Under the pieces are notes generated by a model. It searched no databases, was not told the DNA's origin, and was given only the letters and a program-made list of their open reading frames with translations. Source: Pseudomonadota bacterium (lineage in GTDB: Bacteria; Pseudomonadota; Alphaproteobacteria; Rhizobiales; Hyphomicrobiaceae). Taken from it: 6,687 nt of DNA. Where the stretch lies: positions 1 through 6,687 of the forward strand of contig JAKAXS010000162.1 in the NCBI GenBank assembly GCA_021816505.1, in the 5' to 3' direction. The stretch's first letter is position 1. Each line of letters begins with the position of its first letter. Shown piece by piece: positions 6,681-6,687 of this stretch. The translations under genes were made by a program, and so were the position numbers.

Positions 6681-6687
6681 AGATCGG
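6681..6687. other. Probable Illumina adapter remnant at right end
   Basis: The last seven bases, AGATCGG, are the start of the Illumina adapter AGATCGGAAGAGC, in the orientation expected at the 3' end of an insert. Translation supports this: HisF proteins have a hydrophobic residue just before the DAKR Asp, whereas these bases would encode Arg-Ser. Confidence 0.82.

Noticed and set aside
1..6687. tRNA, rRNA, CRISPR array, insertion sequence or toxin-antitoxin pair
   Set aside because: I saw no cloverleaf, spaced identical repeats, transposase motifs, terminal inverted repeats or small paired ORFs that would support any of these.

Overview
The window looks like a piece of a high-GC alphaproteobacterial chromosome, most likely Hyphomicrobiales (Rhizobiales). 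This rests on the style of the Dxs and HisF proteins, on GC-rich codon use (one dxs line counted by hand was 67% GC) and on the regulator families present. No species can be named. Both ends carry remnants of the Illumina adapter (bases 1-9 and 6681-6687), so the genomic insert is probably 10-6680 and the sequence is probably one complete library molecule or contig.

Layout, left to right: (1) a TonB/TolA-like, proline-rich envelope protein on the minus strand, cut by the left end; (2) a 165-bp divergent intergenic region; (3) dxs on the plus strand, encoding 1-deoxy-D-xylulose-5-phosphate synthase, the entry enzyme of the MEP isoprenoid pathway; (4) a 98-bp gap holding a possible 23-codon upstream ORF, followed by an M20-family metallo-dipeptidase gene on the same strand; (5) a convergent GntR/HutC-type regulator on the minus strand with a UTRA ligand domain, whose 3' end and promoter region are clearly AT-richer than the rest; (6) a 166-bp divergent promoter region, then an AraC-family regulator on the plus strand; (7) the C-terminal half of hisF (minus strand), convergent with the AraC gene and cut at the right end.

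The genes do not form one pathway. Dxs makes isoprenoid and thiamine/pyridoxal precursors, HisF makes the imidazole ring of histidine, and the M20 enzyme probably hydrolyses dipeptides or related amides. The two divergent regulators share a control region and sit between housekeeping genes without an evident target operon inside the window. They may regulate each other, the M20 gene, or something elsewhere.

I did not find a convincing undescribed system. The observations most worth checking are the adapter-bounded ends, the AT-rich regulator block with a perfect TTTCGCGAAA palindrome in its promoter region, and the short upstream ORF that ends one base before the preferred start of the M20 gene.
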